64,000 nucleotides of DNA, taken from the NCBI RefSeq assembly GCF_008974145.1, contig NZ_BJKP01000003.1, positions 1-64,000 on the forward strand, in the 5' to 3' direction. Each line of letters opens with the position of its first letter. The first letter of the stretch is position 1. Shown one piece after another: positions 9,048 through 19,626 of this stretch. This stretch comes from Microcystis aeruginosa NIES-4325 (GTDB taxonomy: Bacteria > Cyanobacteriota > Cyanobacteriia > Cyanobacteriales > Microcystaceae). The notes beneath the pieces were generated by a model. The model did not search any database, was not told the origin of the DNA, and saw only the letters and a program-made list of their open reading frames with translations. The position numbers were made by a program, and so were the translations under genes.

Positions 9048-9178
9048 AATTATTTATAAATTTTTACAAATCTTATTGTAAACTGTTCCAACTGGAAAAT
9101 CATCGCTAGTCCCAACCCCTTGATTAAGGGTTAACCAACTTCTGATAGGATAAACCGTGACAATGTAAAGAAATTTTT

Positions 9179-10348
9179 ATGACCGTACTGACCGAAGGAA
9201 TCGCGCCCCACGGTGGGCAATTAATCAATCGTATTGCTACCGCTGCCGAAAAAGCCGAATTTCTGGCCCTAGCTGAAAAACTACCGCGAGTTTCCCTAGA
9301 TGAACGAGCGCTCTCGGATTTAGTTATGATTGCTATTGGTGGTTTCAGTCCCCTCAAAGGCTTTATGGAACAGGACGACTACGAAAAAGTCGTCGATGAT
9401 ATGCGTCTAATCAATGGTTTACCCTGGGCAATTCCCGTGACTCTTTCCGTTAGCGAAGAAGTGGCGGATCCCCTCAAAGAAGGCAACTGGATTCGTTTAG
9501 ATGACAGCGAAGGCAACTTTGTCGGAGTCCTGGAACTAACCCAAAAATACCGTTATAATAAAGCCCACGAAGCAGTTAACGTCTATCGTACTGACGACCA
9601 GAAACACCCCGGGGTAAAAGTCCTCTATGAACAGGGAGAAATTAACCTCGCAGGTTCAATATGGTTACTTCAGCGCGATCCTCATCCTCAGTTTCCCAAA
9701 TATCAGATCGATCCTCTGCAATCGCGCCAGATGTTCCACGAAAAAGCTTGGAAAACGATTGTCGGTTTCCAAACCCGTAATCCCATCCACCGGGCCCACG
9801 AATACATTCAAAAATGCGCCCTAGAAGTGGTAGATGGTTTATTCTTGCATCCTCTTGTCGGCGCTACCAAAAGCGATGATGTGCCGGCCGATGTGCGGAT
9901 GCGTTGCTATGAGATCATGATGGATAAATACTTCCCCCAAGATCGCGTTATTCTAGCTATCAACCCCTCAGCTATGCGTTATGCCGGCCCCCGGGAAGCA
10001 ATTTTCCACGCTATTATCCGTAAAAACTACGGTTGTACCCATTTTATCGTCGGTCGTGACCATGCCGGAGTCGGCGACTACTACGGAACCTACGATGCTC
10101 AGTATATCTTTGATGAGTTCGAGCCTGGGGAATTGGGAATCGTGCCGATGAAGTTTGAACACGCTTTCTACTGTACCCGCACTTCGGGAATGGCAACCAC
10201 CAAAACTAGCCCCAGTTTACCGGAAGAAAGAATCCACCTTTCGGGAACCAAAGTCCGGGAACTGCTGCGCAAAGGAGAATTACCACCTCCAGAATTTTCC
10301 CGTCCAGAAGTGGCTGCCGAATTAATCCGCGCCATGCAGGGATCATGA
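9179..10348 (+). CDS. sat: Sulfate adenylyltransferase (ATP sulfurylase)
   Basis: A 389-residue homo-oligomeric ATP sulfurylase that makes adenosine 5'-phosphosulfate from sulfate and ATP, the first step of assimilatory sulfate reduction. The catalytic motif is [13 protein letters not shown] (QxRNPxHxxH) and the second motif [12 protein letters not shown]; the Sat N-terminal PUA-like domain starts [10 protein letters not shown]. The length is normal for the bacterial form without an APS kinase domain. Its stop codon overlaps the start of the downstream caspase-like gene by 4 bp (ATGA at 10345-10348). Sulfite reductase (17590) catalyses a later step of the same pathway. Confidence 0.96.
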   Translation: MTVLTEGIAPHGGQLINRIATAAEKAEFLALAEKLPRVSLDERALSDLVMIAIGGFSPLKGFMEQDDYEKVVDDMRLINGLPWAIPVTLSVSEEVADPLKEGNWIRLDDSEGNFVGVLELTQKYRYNKAHEAVNVYRTDDQKHPGVKVLYEQGEINLAGSIWLLQRDPHPQFPKYQIDPLQSRQMFHEKAWKTIVGFQTRNPIHRAHEYIQKCALEVVDGLFLHPLVGATKSDDVPADVRMRCYEIMMDKYFPQDRVILAINPSAMRYAGPREAIFHAIIRKNYGCTHFIVGRDHAGVGDYYGTYDAQYIFDEFEPGELGIVPMKFEHAFYCTRTSGMATTKTSPSLPEERIHLSGTKVRELLRKGELPPPEFSRPEVAAELIRAMQGS

Positions 10349-12420
10349 ACATAACTAGGCGAGAATTTGTCCAGCAGACAGGTTGGGGATTGCTGACTTT
10401 GGCGATTAGTCAAGGGACAGTTAACCGTCATTTGGCTGCTCTCGCCGCCCCTAATCCCCGAAAATTGGCTCTTTTAGTCGGTATTGACCAGTATAGGGCG
10501 AATATTCCGCCGCTGCCCGGTTGTCTTACCGATGTGGAGTTACAAAAAGACCTTCTCCGTTATCGTTTTGGCTTTCAGGATACTGATATAGTGACTTTAA
10601 CGGGAAAAAAAGCCTGTCGAGAAGCGATCGAAGCGGCTTTTTTAGAACACCTGATCGCCCAGGCTAGGTTGGGGGATGTGGTCATTTTTCACTTTAGCGG
10701 TTATGGCAGTGTTGGGGCCAGAAAAGAGGTTTTTATTACTGCTGATGGGGCAGAAAATGCTTTACTTAAGGAGAATATCCTGCTGATGGCCCGCTGTCTA
10801 GCTACGGATAAGTTTAGCTTGATTTTTGATAGTAGTCATCTCCCCCAACCTCAGCCCTATCTCGGTAATCTTCGCGTTCGTTCCTATCCCGAAACCCTTA
10901 CTGATCTTAACCCCGCCGAGTTAACTTTCGCTGCCGATATTAAAACCCGTTTTAACCTCAAAAATAAGCCTAGTAACGGCGTTATTCTAGCTGCCGCTAA
11001 AGCAGAGCAAATCGCCCTGGAATTGAGCGGTAATAGCCCCAATGCTGGCTTATTCACCTATGATCTCACCCAGTATCTCTGGCAAGCTTGTCCCAGTCCG
11101 ACAATTGCCATCGCTTTTCCCCATCTCCGTCATCTTGTCGCTAGTCACAGCAGTCAACAACAGCAGCCGGCAATCCTAACCAGTAATCAAAAAAATAATT
11201 CTGCGCCAATATATCATACAACGCCAGAAACGTCAAGGGTAGGCGCAGCAATTGTTACAAATCTTATTGATGAACGCACCCTAGAAGTCAATCTGGTCGG
11301 CCTGCCCTTAGAAATCCTAGAAAATTACGGGATTAACTCCTGTTTAAGCTTTATTGAGGCGAATGGGGAGGAAATCAGCCTACAAATTCTCTCCCGTCAG
11401 GGTTTAAAAGCCAAAGCGCAATTATTATCACCAACCGCCTCCCTAGAAATAGGACAGATTCTACAGGAAAAATTGCGGGTTTTTCCGAGTCAAATCGGCT
11501 TAATCGTCGGTTTGGATAGTAACTTAACCCGAATTGAACGGGTAGATGCCACCAGTACCTTTGCCAGTTTGCCCGATGTGGCCGCCGTGGTTAACATTGG
11601 CGAACAAAGGGTAGATTGTATCTTAAGTCGAGTTGGTGACGAAGAAACTGGCAATTATCAGTTATTATCTGCCAATGGCTCCCTAATTATCGGTAGTTTA
11701 GGGGCGGCCAACGAAGCAATTAAATCGGGGATCAAACGGCTGCAATCGCAACTAGAAACCCTGCTGGCCCGCAAATTGTGGCACTTGTTGATTAATCAAG
11801 AATCCTCCGGTTTAGCCGTGATTGTCACCCTGGAAAGCCTCGATCAAACCTATATCTCCACGGTGCAAACCCAAAAAATCCCGGGCAGCAGGGGGAATAA
11901 TACCGCTAAAAATGACCTAATTCTGCCCGTCGGTACGGAAATTCGCTATCAAATCGAGAATCAAGAAGAACAACCCCTCTACGCACTGATCCTTGTCCTC
12001 GACAGCGATCGCCAACCGCTTTTATACTGTTCCCGTCCGGAAAACCCCGATAATTTCAGCAATTCCAGCCCATTAGCCCCCTTTGTCGTGGCGGCCAAAA
12101 CCAAGGCCACCATCCCCAATGACCGCCAAGGACATTGGAAAATTAGTCAACCCAAGGGCATCACAGAAAATATACTAATCCTCAGTCGCCATCCTTTCCC
12201 GAACACCTTGACCCTTCTCAATGCCACTCCCAGCATCAAAGGAGAAGCCAGCCAACTGCTCACCCTAACTAACCCCCTAGAAATAGCCAGAGCTTTCTGG
12301 AGCGATCTAAAATTAGATTTAGGCTTAAAAATGGATAGTTCTGGCAGTGTCATTGATGAATACGCCTTTGATCTAGGAACTTGGTCAGGTTTCCGGTTTA
12401 TTTATCAAGTTATCGACTAA
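10345..12420 (+). CDS. Caspase family protein (orthocaspase homologue) lacking the catalytic dyad
   Basis: A 691-residue protein with a twin-arginine-like N-terminus ([19 protein letters not shown]), so it may be exported by Tat. A peptidase C14 p20-like domain runs from about 38 to 265 ([21 protein letters not shown]). The usual HFSGHGS motif reads HFSGYGS, so Tyr120 replaces the catalytic His, and the usual D-[SA]-C-H motif reads DSSH, so Ser164 replaces the catalytic Cys. Such Tyr/Ser variants are known among Microcystis orthocaspases. The remaining about 420 residues resemble the DUF4384-type tail of these proteins. Proteolysis is not expected; a binding or regulatory role is inferred. 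Translation is probably coupled to sat through the ATGA overlap. Confidence 0.88.
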   Translation: MNITRREFVQQTGWGLLTLAISQGTVNRHLAALAAPNPRKLALLVGIDQYRANIPPLPGCLTDVELQKDLLRYRFGFQDTDIVTLTGKKACREAIEAAFLEHLIAQARLGDVVIFHFSGYGSVGARKEVFITADGAENALLKENILLMARCLATDKFSLIFDSSHLPQPQPYLGNLRVRSYPETLTDLNPAELTFAADIKTRFNLKNKPSNGVILAAAKAEQIALELSGNSPNAGLFTYDLTQYLWQACPSPTIAIAFPHLRHLVASHSSQQQQPAILTSNQKNNSAPIYHTTPETSRVGAAIVTNLIDERTLEVNLVGLPLEILENYGINSCLSFIEANGEEISLQILSRQGLKAKAQLLSPTASLEIGQILQEKLRVFPSQIGLIVGLDSNLTRIERVDATSTFASLPDVAAVVNIGEQRVDCILSRVGDEETGNYQLLSANGSLIIGSLGAANEAIKSGIKRLQSQLETLLARKLWHLLINQESSGLAVIVTLESLDQTYISTVQTQKIPGSRGNNTAKNDLILPVGTEIRYQIENQEEQPLYALILVLDSDRQPLLYCSRPENPDNFSNSSPLAPFVVAAKTKATIPNDRQGHWKISQPKGITENILILSRHPFPNTLTLLNATPSIKGEASQLLTLTNPLEIARAFWSDLKLDLGLKMDSSGSVIDEYAFDLGTWSGFRFIYQVID

Positions 12421-12495
12421 ATCGATAGAATGATTCTATGGAATCCTTGAAAAGAAAAGGTTAAAATCCTAACACAGCTACCCCTAAATTTCCCG

Positions 12496-14142
12496 ATGAA
12501 TCTTCTGCCCCGGACAACCCAAAGCCGCCTCAAAAAAATTCCACAAATTCCCAGTGTTTGGGAAGGAGATCGTCGTGCTTTATCCTTATCCGAGAGAATG
12601 CCCCGGGCCACCCTAGAACCAAATCAAGAAAGCGGCGGCGAGTGCGTGATCTGGGTGGATGGTAGCGAGGGCTGTGTACGATCTATGGAAGTAGTTTCCC
12701 CCGAAACTGGGCCTGAGGCCATGGTGAGAACCTTAATCCGCGCCATCGAAACACCCCAAAGTCCCGCCCGGCCAGCCAGACCGAAAAAAATTATCGTCTG
12801 CGATCGAGAAACACAGTTTTTTCTGCGCGGGGTACTGCAAGATCTCGATATCACCATCGATTATGTCCCTAATTTGCCCCTGATCGATGATCTCTTTCGT
12901 GGATTCGACGAATTCCAAAGTAACCGCCCCCCGGCAATTCCCCCCGCTTGGCAGTCCGCTTTAGTGAAAACTGCTCACGAAATTTGGAAAGCTGAACCCT
13001 GGTCCTGTTTGGCTGATTACGATATCTTGGAAATTAAGCTCGATCGCCCCGATTTCCCGAATCTTTACGCCTGTGTCATGGGAATGCTCGGTCGGGAATA
13101 CGGAGTCATTCTCTATCGTTCCCTAGCATCCCTCAAACAATTCCGCCAGTCCGCTTTAGAAGAAAAATCGATGGAAAGATTAGAAAAGGCCTTTCTTTCC
13201 CAAGATTGCTGGTTTTTAAGCTACGAATTGGCCGATGATGATGAGGACGATGATGAGGATGACTACGATCTGGCCTCAGCTGCCCCCTCCCAAATCCATC
13301 CCGTTTTCGGCAGCGTGCATCCCTACGAAGGTATTCGCCCCTATTTGGATGAAGAAGAAGCAATTACGGTATATTTGGCTTTAATAGCTCTGTTGCGCTT
13401 TTTTAAAGGCAATCAATCCGCTTTATCCGAAGAACCGATCGGAGAATTACAGCGTCGTTTTCGCATTCCCCTCGATCCCGAACAAGCAAAAGGGGAAACC
13501 GTGGCCGTGACAGTGGCCACGATGCCCGATCTATGTGCGGAATTTATGCAACTCTTGGAGGATGAGGAGGACGAGGACGATGAGGATGATGATGAGGAAG
13601 AATCCGTACTCAAGGAAGATCTAGTTCCTGATAATGCACATCTCAGTCTGGGAATGGTTCCCTGGCAATTATTAGATAAAATTCGCAGTCGTCCGAAAAT
13701 CCATTATCAACCCCAATCCGTACCAACAAAAGGGGAGGGTTTCCCCGTGGTTATGATCCAGACCTCCCGACCAAAGGCCAAGGAAATTATCGAAAAAATC
13801 GAACAAGCTGGCGGTTTGGCGGCCATTGGTTTTAACCCCGGCGAAGATCCCCTCGAAGATACCCGTTATGATCTGGGGATTCTGAAAATGGCTAATGGGG
13901 ACCTCTATCTCTTTGGGGAATTCGAGCAAGATGATCCCGACCACCGTAATGCTCGCCGCAATTGGCAAAAACGCATCAAAAATACCGAGGGTTATTGTGG
14001 TTTGATTATTGCCATGGGCGTAACTGGTTCCTCCTGCGGCAATCCCCAATTAAATGATATGTTAGCCCTCTACGAGGCAAAATCGATCGATAGTAAAGAT
14101 TTAGACTTGGGAGTTTTGACTCTTATGCCTCACTTCGGTTAA
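12496..14142 (+). CDS. Acidic cyanobacterial protein, possibly DUF6930 family
   Basis: A 548-residue soluble protein with no signal peptide. Two long Asp/Glu tracts interrupt it: one at about 248-260 (DDDEDDDEDDYD) and one at about 352-368 (EDEEDEDDEDDDEEE). The C-terminal third (HYQPQSVPTKGEGFPVVMIQTSRPKAKEIIEKIEQAGGLAAIGF split over alpha/beta segments) looks like a compact domain. I associate the N-terminal part with a cyanobacterial family called DUF6930, but this is from memory and uncertain. No catalytic residues can be named. The stop codon lies inside a perfect terminator hairpin. It follows the caspase-like gene by 75 bp and could be part of the same transcript. Confidence 0.8.
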   Translation: MNLLPRTTQSRLKKIPQIPSVWEGDRRALSLSERMPRATLEPNQESGGECVIWVDGSEGCVRSMEVVSPETGPEAMVRTLIRAIETPQSPARPARPKKIIVCDRETQFFLRGVLQDLDITIDYVPNLPLIDDLFRGFDEFQSNRPPAIPPAWQSALVKTAHEIWKAEPWSCLADYDILEIKLDRPDFPNLYACVMGMLGREYGVILYRSLASLKQFRQSALEEKSMERLEKAFLSQDCWFLSYELADDDEDDDEDDYDLASAAPSQIHPVFGSVHPYEGIRPYLDEEEAITVYLALIALLRFFKGNQSALSEEPIGELQRRFRIPLDPEQAKGETVAVTVATMPDLCAEFMQLLEDEEDEDDEDDDEEESVLKEDLVPDNAHLSLGMVPWQLLDKIRSRPKIHYQPQSVPTKGEGFPVVMIQTSRPKAKEIIEKIEQAGGLAAIGFNPGEDPLEDTRYDLGILKMANGDLYLFGEFEQDDPDHRNARRNWQKRIKNTEGYCGLIIAMGVTGSSCGNPQLNDMLALYEAKSIDSKDLDLGVLTLMPHFG

Positions 14143-14168
14143 TTTTAACCGAAGTGAGGCAGCTTTTT
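14127..14168 (+). terminator. Rho-independent terminator overlapping the stop codon
   Basis: Positions 14127-14160 form a perfect 16-bp stem (GCCTCACTTCGGTTAA paired with TTAACCGAAGTGAGGC) with a two-base loop, followed by AGCTTTTTTC. The TAA stop of the preceding gene is inside the left arm, so the last codons and the terminator share sequence. Confidence 0.92.
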
Positions 14169-14238
14169 TCAGTGAACAGTAATCAGTAATCAGAAAACTC
14201 TAATCTGATCACTGAAATCCCTAAAATTAAGCGATAAT

Positions 14239-14258
14239 GTAAAGTAAAGTAAAGTAAA
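14239..14258 (+). repeat. GTAAA x4 microsatellite upstream of msrA
   Basis: Four exact GTAAA units lie 22 bp before the msrA start, directly after GATAAT (14233-14238), which could be a -10 hexamer. If so, the repeat forms the start of the 5' leader. Whether its copy number varies is not visible here. Confidence 0.6.
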
Positions 14259-14280
14259 ACTTTCTGGACAAATTCTTATT

Positions 14281-14943
14281 ATGGTGTTATTCGGATTCGG
14301 AAAAAAATTAACTTTGCCTACAGTAAGGGAAGCACTACCCGGGCGCTCGGAAAAAATGCCCGTACCTAGCGGCCACTACGTTAACGGTCATCCTTTGCAG
14401 CCCCCCTTCCCTGGCGGTATGGAAAGTGCAATGTTTGGTTTAGGCTGTTTTTGGGGAGCAGAGCGCAAATTTTGGCAATTAGACGGAGTTTACACGACGG
14501 CCGTAGGTTATGCGGCTGGTATCACCCCCAATCCCACCTATCAGGAAGTGTGTACCGGCATGACTGGTCATAATGAAGTGGTTTTAGTGGTCTATGATCC
14601 CAGGGTGATTTCCTACGAACAACTGTTAAAGGTTTTCTGGGAAAGTCATAATCCCACCCAAGGAATGCGTCAGGGTAATGATACGGGAACTCAGTATCGA
14701 TCGGGTATCTATACCTATAGTCCCCAACAAAAGCAATTAGCGGAAAAATCTCGATCAATCTACCAAGAAGCTCTCAATAAAGCGCGCTACGGTCAGATTA
14801 CCACGGAAATTATCGACGCACCTGAATTTTATTATGCTGAAGTTTATCATCAGCAGTATTTAGCGAAAAACCCTGGCGGTTACTGTGGTTTAGGGGGAAC
14901 GAAAGTGGAATGTCCGATCGCTCTTGATCTGAAGTCAAATTAA
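14281..14943 (+). CDS. msrA: Peptide-methionine (S)-S-oxide reductase MsrA
   Basis: A 220-residue enzyme that reduces methionine-S-sulfoxide in proteins. The catalytic motif GCFWGAE (nucleophilic Cys of [13 protein letters not shown]) is at about residue 58, and the C-terminal [14 protein letters not shown] supplies resolving cysteines for thioredoxin recycling. The N-terminal extension ([26 protein letters not shown]) matches the longer MsrA form found in cyanobacteria and E. coli. The ATG at 14281 starts the frame. Oxidative-stress repair is the expected role in a photosynthetic cell. Confidence 0.95.
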   Translation: MVLFGFGKKLTLPTVREALPGRSEKMPVPSGHYVNGHPLQPPFPGGMESAMFGLGCFWGAERKFWQLDGVYTTAVGYAAGITPNPTYQEVCTGMTGHNEVVLVVYDPRVISYEQLLKVFWESHNPTQGMRQGNDTGTQYRSGIYTYSPQQKQLAEKSRSIYQEALNKARYGQITTEIIDAPEFYYAEVYHQQYLAKNPGGYCGLGGTKVECPIALDLKSN

Positions 14944-14993
14944 GTAGGGTTAGGAGTCAGTTATCAGTTATAATTTATAATTTATAATTTAGA

Positions 14994-17393
14994 TCATAAA
15001 ATATCTTTTCTTTTTTGCCACCAATAGGTAAGGAGAAAATAAATAAGGGAATGAAGAATTAACACTCCCCAATTCAATAACAAATTACTAATAGATAATT
15101 GATAAACTTGATTGGCATCCTCAAAGGGTAAAGGGAAATTAAAACTATTTTGTTCTTGCGCTTCTGCAATCATAGCTTCCACCTCTACTAATACCCCGTA
15201 GGCAGCAATCGACCAGCGACTAATCATCAACCATGATAGATATTTCCCCAGACCTTCTAAGCTAAATAATACCCCAGCAAAGATAATCTGAGGAATTAAA
15301 ATTAAAGGTAAGGCACTATTTGCTTGAGTGATATTACTAACGCCAGCAGAAATTAATAAACCGAGATTAATCGCCGCAAATATAGTTAAAAATGTGGTAA
15401 TAAAACAGCCAGTTAACCAAGTCATTAATTCCGGTTGCGGGTCAGTAAATCCCCAAAATATTACGCAGGTAATTACAATTGTTTGCAGAAAAGCTAAGGC
15501 TGCTAAAACCAGAATTTTTGAGAATAAATAGGGTAATAATCCCAGATTAACTAATCTTTCTCGCTGATAAATGGCTGATTCTTTGACAATTTCCTGTAGG
15601 GAACAGGCAAAACCTACCCACAATTGCGCGCAGGTAAAAACAAAGAGAGTTTTTAAGGCTAAAGGTGCCGATTGGATAGCATCTTCAAACCTGGGATTAT
15701 CCTCCAAAAATAAAGGATTTTTGTCCCCTAAAACCATGGCCATTAAGAAAATTCCAATCGGGGCGGTTAATAGGTATAAAATTAAACTAAATTGATCACG
15801 GATAATTAACTGGCTATAGCGTTGACATAAGACCTGTAGTTGTTGCCAAAAAGATTGTTGAACCTGTTGCGGTTTACTATTATTTTGCTGAAATATTTTA
15901 CCAATTCTTGCTTCAATATTATTTTTGTAGTAGTCGGATTGTTGGAAACGTTGACATTCTTGATCAACTTTTTCGCTAGTTTCCAGATGAATATAAATAT
16001 CGGCAAAATCCCCCTGAGGTAAAGAGAAAAAATTTAAGGCCTCCCCCGGAGAACCAAAATAACATAAATTGCCCCCTTGACCAAGAAAAACTAATCGATC
16101 GCAGAGATTGATATTATTAGTAGCATGGGTAACTAGGAGAATTGTTCTGCCTTCTTTGGCCAATTTTGCCAGCAATTCCATCATCTTTTTATCTAAACCG
16201 GGGTCTAATCCCGAAGTGGGTTCATCTAAAAAGAATAATTTGGGATTGGCTAATAATTCTACCGCAATACTCACCCTTTTTAATTGACCACCACTTAAGT
16301 CTCTGACTAAAGTATTTCTTCTTGCTAACAATTCCACCTGCTCCAGGGTTTTCTCGATCACTTCTTGGCAATTAAAATCCGGAGGTAGCCTTAATTTAGA
16401 AGCATAATATAACACTTCTGCCACAGTTAAATCCCTGTGGACGATATCGTATTGGGGAACATAACCGATTTGGGTGCGATAGATATTAAAATTCTGGCGG
16501 AGGTCTTCCCCATTCAGATAAACAGTTCCCGAGGTGGTGGGTTCAATTCCCAATAAAGTCTTTAATAAAGTCGATTTTCCCGCACCACTTCCCCCAACAA
16601 TCGCCACTAATTGACTCGGTTCGATCGGTAAGGAGATATGATTGAGAATTATCAAAGGTTGTTTCTTTTTATCCCGCACCATCCTGACGATATCTTCGGC
16701 ATCCAGACGGATATTATCCCCTGTATCTAATAAAACTAAGTCATCTCCCTGCAACCGAAAACTATAGGGGCCGATTCTCACCGTACAACCGTTAGTTAAA
16801 ATGGCACTACCCGATACTTTTTCTCCGTCGATAAAGACTCCATTGGTGCTTTTGTCGTAGAGAATATAACGATTTTGGTTATCGCTATCGATAATCGCGT
16901 GTTGTCGGGAAATTGTCGGAGCGTCTAAAACCACAGTGGCAGCCTTATCTCGTCCTAAAACTACACTGCGATTGCTTAGGGAGACCGATTTAAAAGCTAA
17001 AGATTGGCTTTTTACCTGTTGGTTAGGATGATAATAGGTGATCTTGACCGAATTTTTGACATCTTGACCGATATTAATCTCATCCCCATTTTGTAAAAGA
17101 TAGCCATCTTTGGGAGTAATCACGCGATTGTTGATAAAAAGTTGATTGGAACTAGGATTAGTCCCGTCTCCATCGTAGATATAGTAATCATCTCCCTGAC
17201 GACGAAAACAAGCTTGGACTCGACTCACCACCTTCCAGTGTTGGGGAACAACTAAATCCACCTGTTGACCATCCCGACCCAATTTATAATTAGGACGACT
17301 CAGATTAATAGAAGGGAGAAATTCTCCCTGATTGTTAAGAATAATGTAGGGTTCTTGACTAATAACCGTTTTAATGTTGGGAGAATTGGTCAT
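14994..17393 (-). CDS. FHA-FHA-ABC half transporter (ABC-2 permease fused to ATPase)
   Basis: A 799-residue fusion. Two forkhead-associated domains come first (about 35-110 and 145-220; the second has VVLGRDKAATVVLDAPTISRQHA and the STNG motif). An ABCG-like ATPase follows (about 230-470; Walker A GGSGAGKSTL, signature LSGGQLKRVS, Walker B LFFLDEPTSGLDPG). The C-terminal ABC-2 membrane domain has about six spans. FHA domains bind phosphothreonine, so transport is probably gated by a Ser/Thr kinase; a kinase starts at the left edge of this window but no link is shown. This architecture recurs in cyanobacteria. The substrate is unknown. Confidence 0.92.
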   Translation of the reverse strand: MTNSPNIKTVISQEPYIILNNQGEFLPSINLSRPNYKLGRDGQQVDLVVPQHWKVVSRVQACFRRQGDDYYIYDGDGTNPSSNQLFINNRVITPKDGYLLQNGDEINIGQDVKNSVKITYYHPNQQVKSQSLAFKSVSLSNRSVVLGRDKAATVVLDAPTISRQHAIIDSDNQNRYILYDKSTNGVFIDGEKVSGSAILTNGCTVRIGPYSFRLQGDDLVLLDTGDNIRLDAEDIVRMVRDKKKQPLIILNHISLPIEPSQLVAIVGGSGAGKSTLLKTLLGIEPTTSGTVYLNGEDLRQNFNIYRTQIGYVPQYDIVHRDLTVAEVLYYASKLRLPPDFNCQEVIEKTLEQVELLARRNTLVRDLSGGQLKRVSIAVELLANPKLFFLDEPTSGLDPGLDKKMMELLAKLAKEGRTILLVTHATNNINLCDRLVFLGQGGNLCYFGSPGEALNFFSLPQGDFADIYIHLETSEKVDQECQRFQQSDYYKNNIEARIGKIFQQNNSKPQQVQQSFWQQLQVLCQRYSQLIIRDQFSLILYLLTAPIGIFLMAMVLGDKNPLFLEDNPRFEDAIQSAPLALKTLFVFTCAQLWVGFACSLQEIVKESAIYQRERLVNLGLLPYLFSKILVLAALAFLQTIVITCVIFWGFTDPQPELMTWLTGCFITTFLTIFAAINLGLLISAGVSNITQANSALPLILIPQIIFAGVLFSLEGLGKYLSWLMISRWSIAAYGVLVEVEAMIAEAQEQNSFNFPLPFEDANQVYQLSISNLLLNWGVLILHSLIYFLLTYWWQKRKDIL

Positions 17394-17589
17394 AAAAATT
17401 CGATCGGTAGATGGCGTTCGCGGGGGACAGTAAGAAGCTAAGATAGAATTGATGTCTCGATCGCTACTGTTAACCTCAGAGTCTGGAACGAACTCTAGAG
17501 ATCATGTTAGTAAAACTTCTTAGGATCGATCGAGCTTGTCTAAATTCCTATTCCTAAGACCTATCCACAGGTTATCGTGCTGTTAGACG
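17394..17589. promoter_or_regulatory. Divergent promoter region between the ABC transporter and sir
   Basis: A 196 bp spacer from which both genes are read outward, so it must hold both promoters unless sir is served from elsewhere. It is moderately AT-rich and contains GATCGATCGA-type repeats around 17458 and 17525. GTAAAACTTCTTAG near 17510 resembles, but does not match, an NtcA site (GTA-N8-TAC). No confident -10 element can be named. Confidence 0.4.
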
Positions 17590-19527
17590 ATGGTTACAAC
17601 TCCTATTTCTCCTACCGCCAAGGTTTCTAAAGTCGAAGGTATCAAAGAACGCAGTAATTATTTGCGAGAACCTTTGGCCAGTGAACTCCTCGAAGATACA
17701 ACCCATTTTACCGATGCGGCGGTGCAGATCCTCAAATTTCACGGTTCCTATCAACAGGATAATCGCGACAATAGAGCCAAAGGTCAAGAAAAAGACTATC
17801 AAATGATGTTGCGTACCCGCAGTCCGGGGGGTTTTATTCCCGCGCAACTATATCTTACCCTCGATAGTTTGTCCGATCGCTACGGTAACGGCACTTTACG
17901 CGTGACAACTCGCCAAGGCTTCCAATTACACGGCATTTTAAAGAAAAATCTCAAAGCTACCCTCGGGGAAATTATCCGCAGTATGGGATCCACTTTAGCG
18001 GCCTGTGGTGATGTTAACCGCAATATCACCGCACCGCCAGCCCCCTACAAAAATCGCCCTGAATACGGCTATGCTTGGGAATATGCCAATAATATCGCCG
18101 ATTTGCTCACTCCCCAAACTGGAGCTTACTACGAAATTTGGCTCGATGGCGAAAAAGTTATCAGTGCAGAAGAAGCACCAGAAGTCAAGGCATCGAGACA
18201 AAAAGATACAAATGGCATTAACAAAAACGATCCGATCGAACCGATCTACGGTCAACATTATATGCCCCGTAAGTTCAAGATCGGTGTCACTGTGCCGGGA
18301 GACAACTCCATCGATATCTACACCAATGACCTCGGTTTAGTGGTGATTACCGACGCAAACGGTCAATTACAGGGTTTTAACGTCCTTGCGGGGGGTGGAC
18401 TGGGAAGAACCCACAATAAGGAAGAAACTTTCCCCAGAATGGCCGACCCGATCGGTTATGTGAGCAAAGAGCAAGTGTACGATCTAGTAAAAGCGATCGT
18501 GGCAACCCAAAGAGATTACGGTGATCGCGGCGATCGTCGTCACGCGAGAATGAAATATATCCTCGAAGAATGGGGAGTAGAAAAATTCCGCAGCACTGTA
18601 GAGGGTTATTTCGGACAAAAAATTGCCCCCTACCAACCCCTCCCCGATTGGAAATATCAAGACTTTTTGGGATGGAATGAACAGGGAGACGGAAAATTAT
18701 TTTTTGGTCTTTCTGTGGAGAATGGCCGGGTCAAAAATGAAGGCAGTTTTCAGCTAAAAACCGCCTTAAAAGTGATTATCGAGCGTTTTCAGCTACCCAT
18801 GCGCTTGACGGCTAACCATAATATCATTCTCTACGACATCGAACCCAAGGATCAACAGGCGGTGGAAGCGATCCTGAAAGAACACGGAATTATCACCAAT
18901 CCCGCCGAAATTGACCCTTTAACCCGTTATGCCATGGCCTGTCCCGCTTGGCCCACCTGTGGATTAGCGATTACCGAGTCAGAAAGAATTTTACCCAGCG
19001 TGATTGAACGCATTCGCACCCTGCTTAATCGCTTAGGATTATCCAAAGAGGAATTTGTCATCCGCATGACAGGATGTCCTAATGGCTGCGCGCGCCCCTA
19101 TATGGCAGAATTAGGATTTGTGGGTAGCGCCCCCAACTCCTACCAACTCTGGTTAGGAGGAACAGCCGATCAAACTCGACTAGCGCGCCCCTATTTGGAT
19201 AAAATGGCGATCGATGATCTAGAAAAGGTCTTAGAACCGATTTTCGTTTACTTCCAACAGGATCAACAAAATAACGAGACCTTCGGAGAATTCTGTCATC
19301 GAGTCAATTTCCCTGCTTTACAAGCATTTTCAGCCACCTACACACCTAAAATGACCGAAACTACCACCACTGAATTAAAACCCAAACGCGTCCGTAAAAA
19401 TCAAAACCGTGTCAGCGTCCCCGATGATATGTTTGTCCGTCTCAAGGAAGCTTCGGAAGCGGAAAAACGGCCGATGAATCAAATCATCAATGCGGCGCTA
19501 GAGGCCTATTTCAGCCAAAAATCCTAA
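17590..19527 (+). CDS. sir: Ferredoxin-dependent assimilatory sulfite reductase with CopG-like C-terminal tail
   Basis: A 645-residue enzyme reducing sulfite to sulfide with six electrons from ferredoxin. Two ferrodoxin-like halves are visible. The siroheme/[4Fe-4S] ligands are in [15 protein letters not shown] and [16 protein letters not shown]. The core ends near residue 590. A basic linker ([11 protein letters not shown]) and a segment [20 protein letters not shown] followed by [15 protein letters not shown], which resembles a ribbon-helix-helix (CopG/Arc) DNA-binding unit, extend it. Some cyanobacterial enzymes are longer than the plant core, but the tail is notable. With sat it forms part of sulfate assimilation. 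Confidence 0.94.
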   Translation: MVTTPISPTAKVSKVEGIKERSNYLREPLASELLEDTTHFTDAAVQILKFHGSYQQDNRDNRAKGQEKDYQMMLRTRSPGGFIPAQLYLTLDSLSDRYGNGTLRVTTRQGFQLHGILKKNLKATLGEIIRSMGSTLAACGDVNRNITAPPAPYKNRPEYGYAWEYANNIADLLTPQTGAYYEIWLDGEKVISAEEAPEVKASRQKDTNGINKNDPIEPIYGQHYMPRKFKIGVTVPGDNSIDIYTNDLGLVVITDANGQLQGFNVLAGGGLGRTHNKEETFPRMADPIGYVSKEQVYDLVKAIVATQRDYGDRGDRRHARMKYILEEWGVEKFRSTVEGYFGQKIAPYQPLPDWKYQDFLGWNEQGDGKLFFGLSVENGRVKNEGSFQLKTALKVIIERFQLPMRLTANHNIILYDIEPKDQQAVEAILKEHGIITNPAEIDPLTRYAMACPAWPTCGLAITESERILPSVIERIRTLLNRLGLSKEEFVIRMTGCPNGCARPYMAELGFVGSAPNSYQLWLGGTADQTRLARPYLDKMAIDDLEKVLEPIFVYFQQDQQNNETFGEFCHRVNFPALQAFSATYTPKMTETTTTELKPKRVRKNQNRVSVPDDMFVRLKEASEAEKRPMNQIINAALEAYFSQKS

Positions 19528-19626
19528 TCAGTTATCAGTTAACAGTTATCAGTGACCAGTTGCCAATTTAAGAGAATTAACTTTTGAGAGTTATCGGGGA
19601 AGATTACCAATAACTCTTAATTCTCG

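Noticed and set aside
17500-17530. Possible NtcA site upstream of sir
   Set aside because: GTA-N8-TAG only, not GTA-N8-TAC, and no properly placed -10 hexamer.
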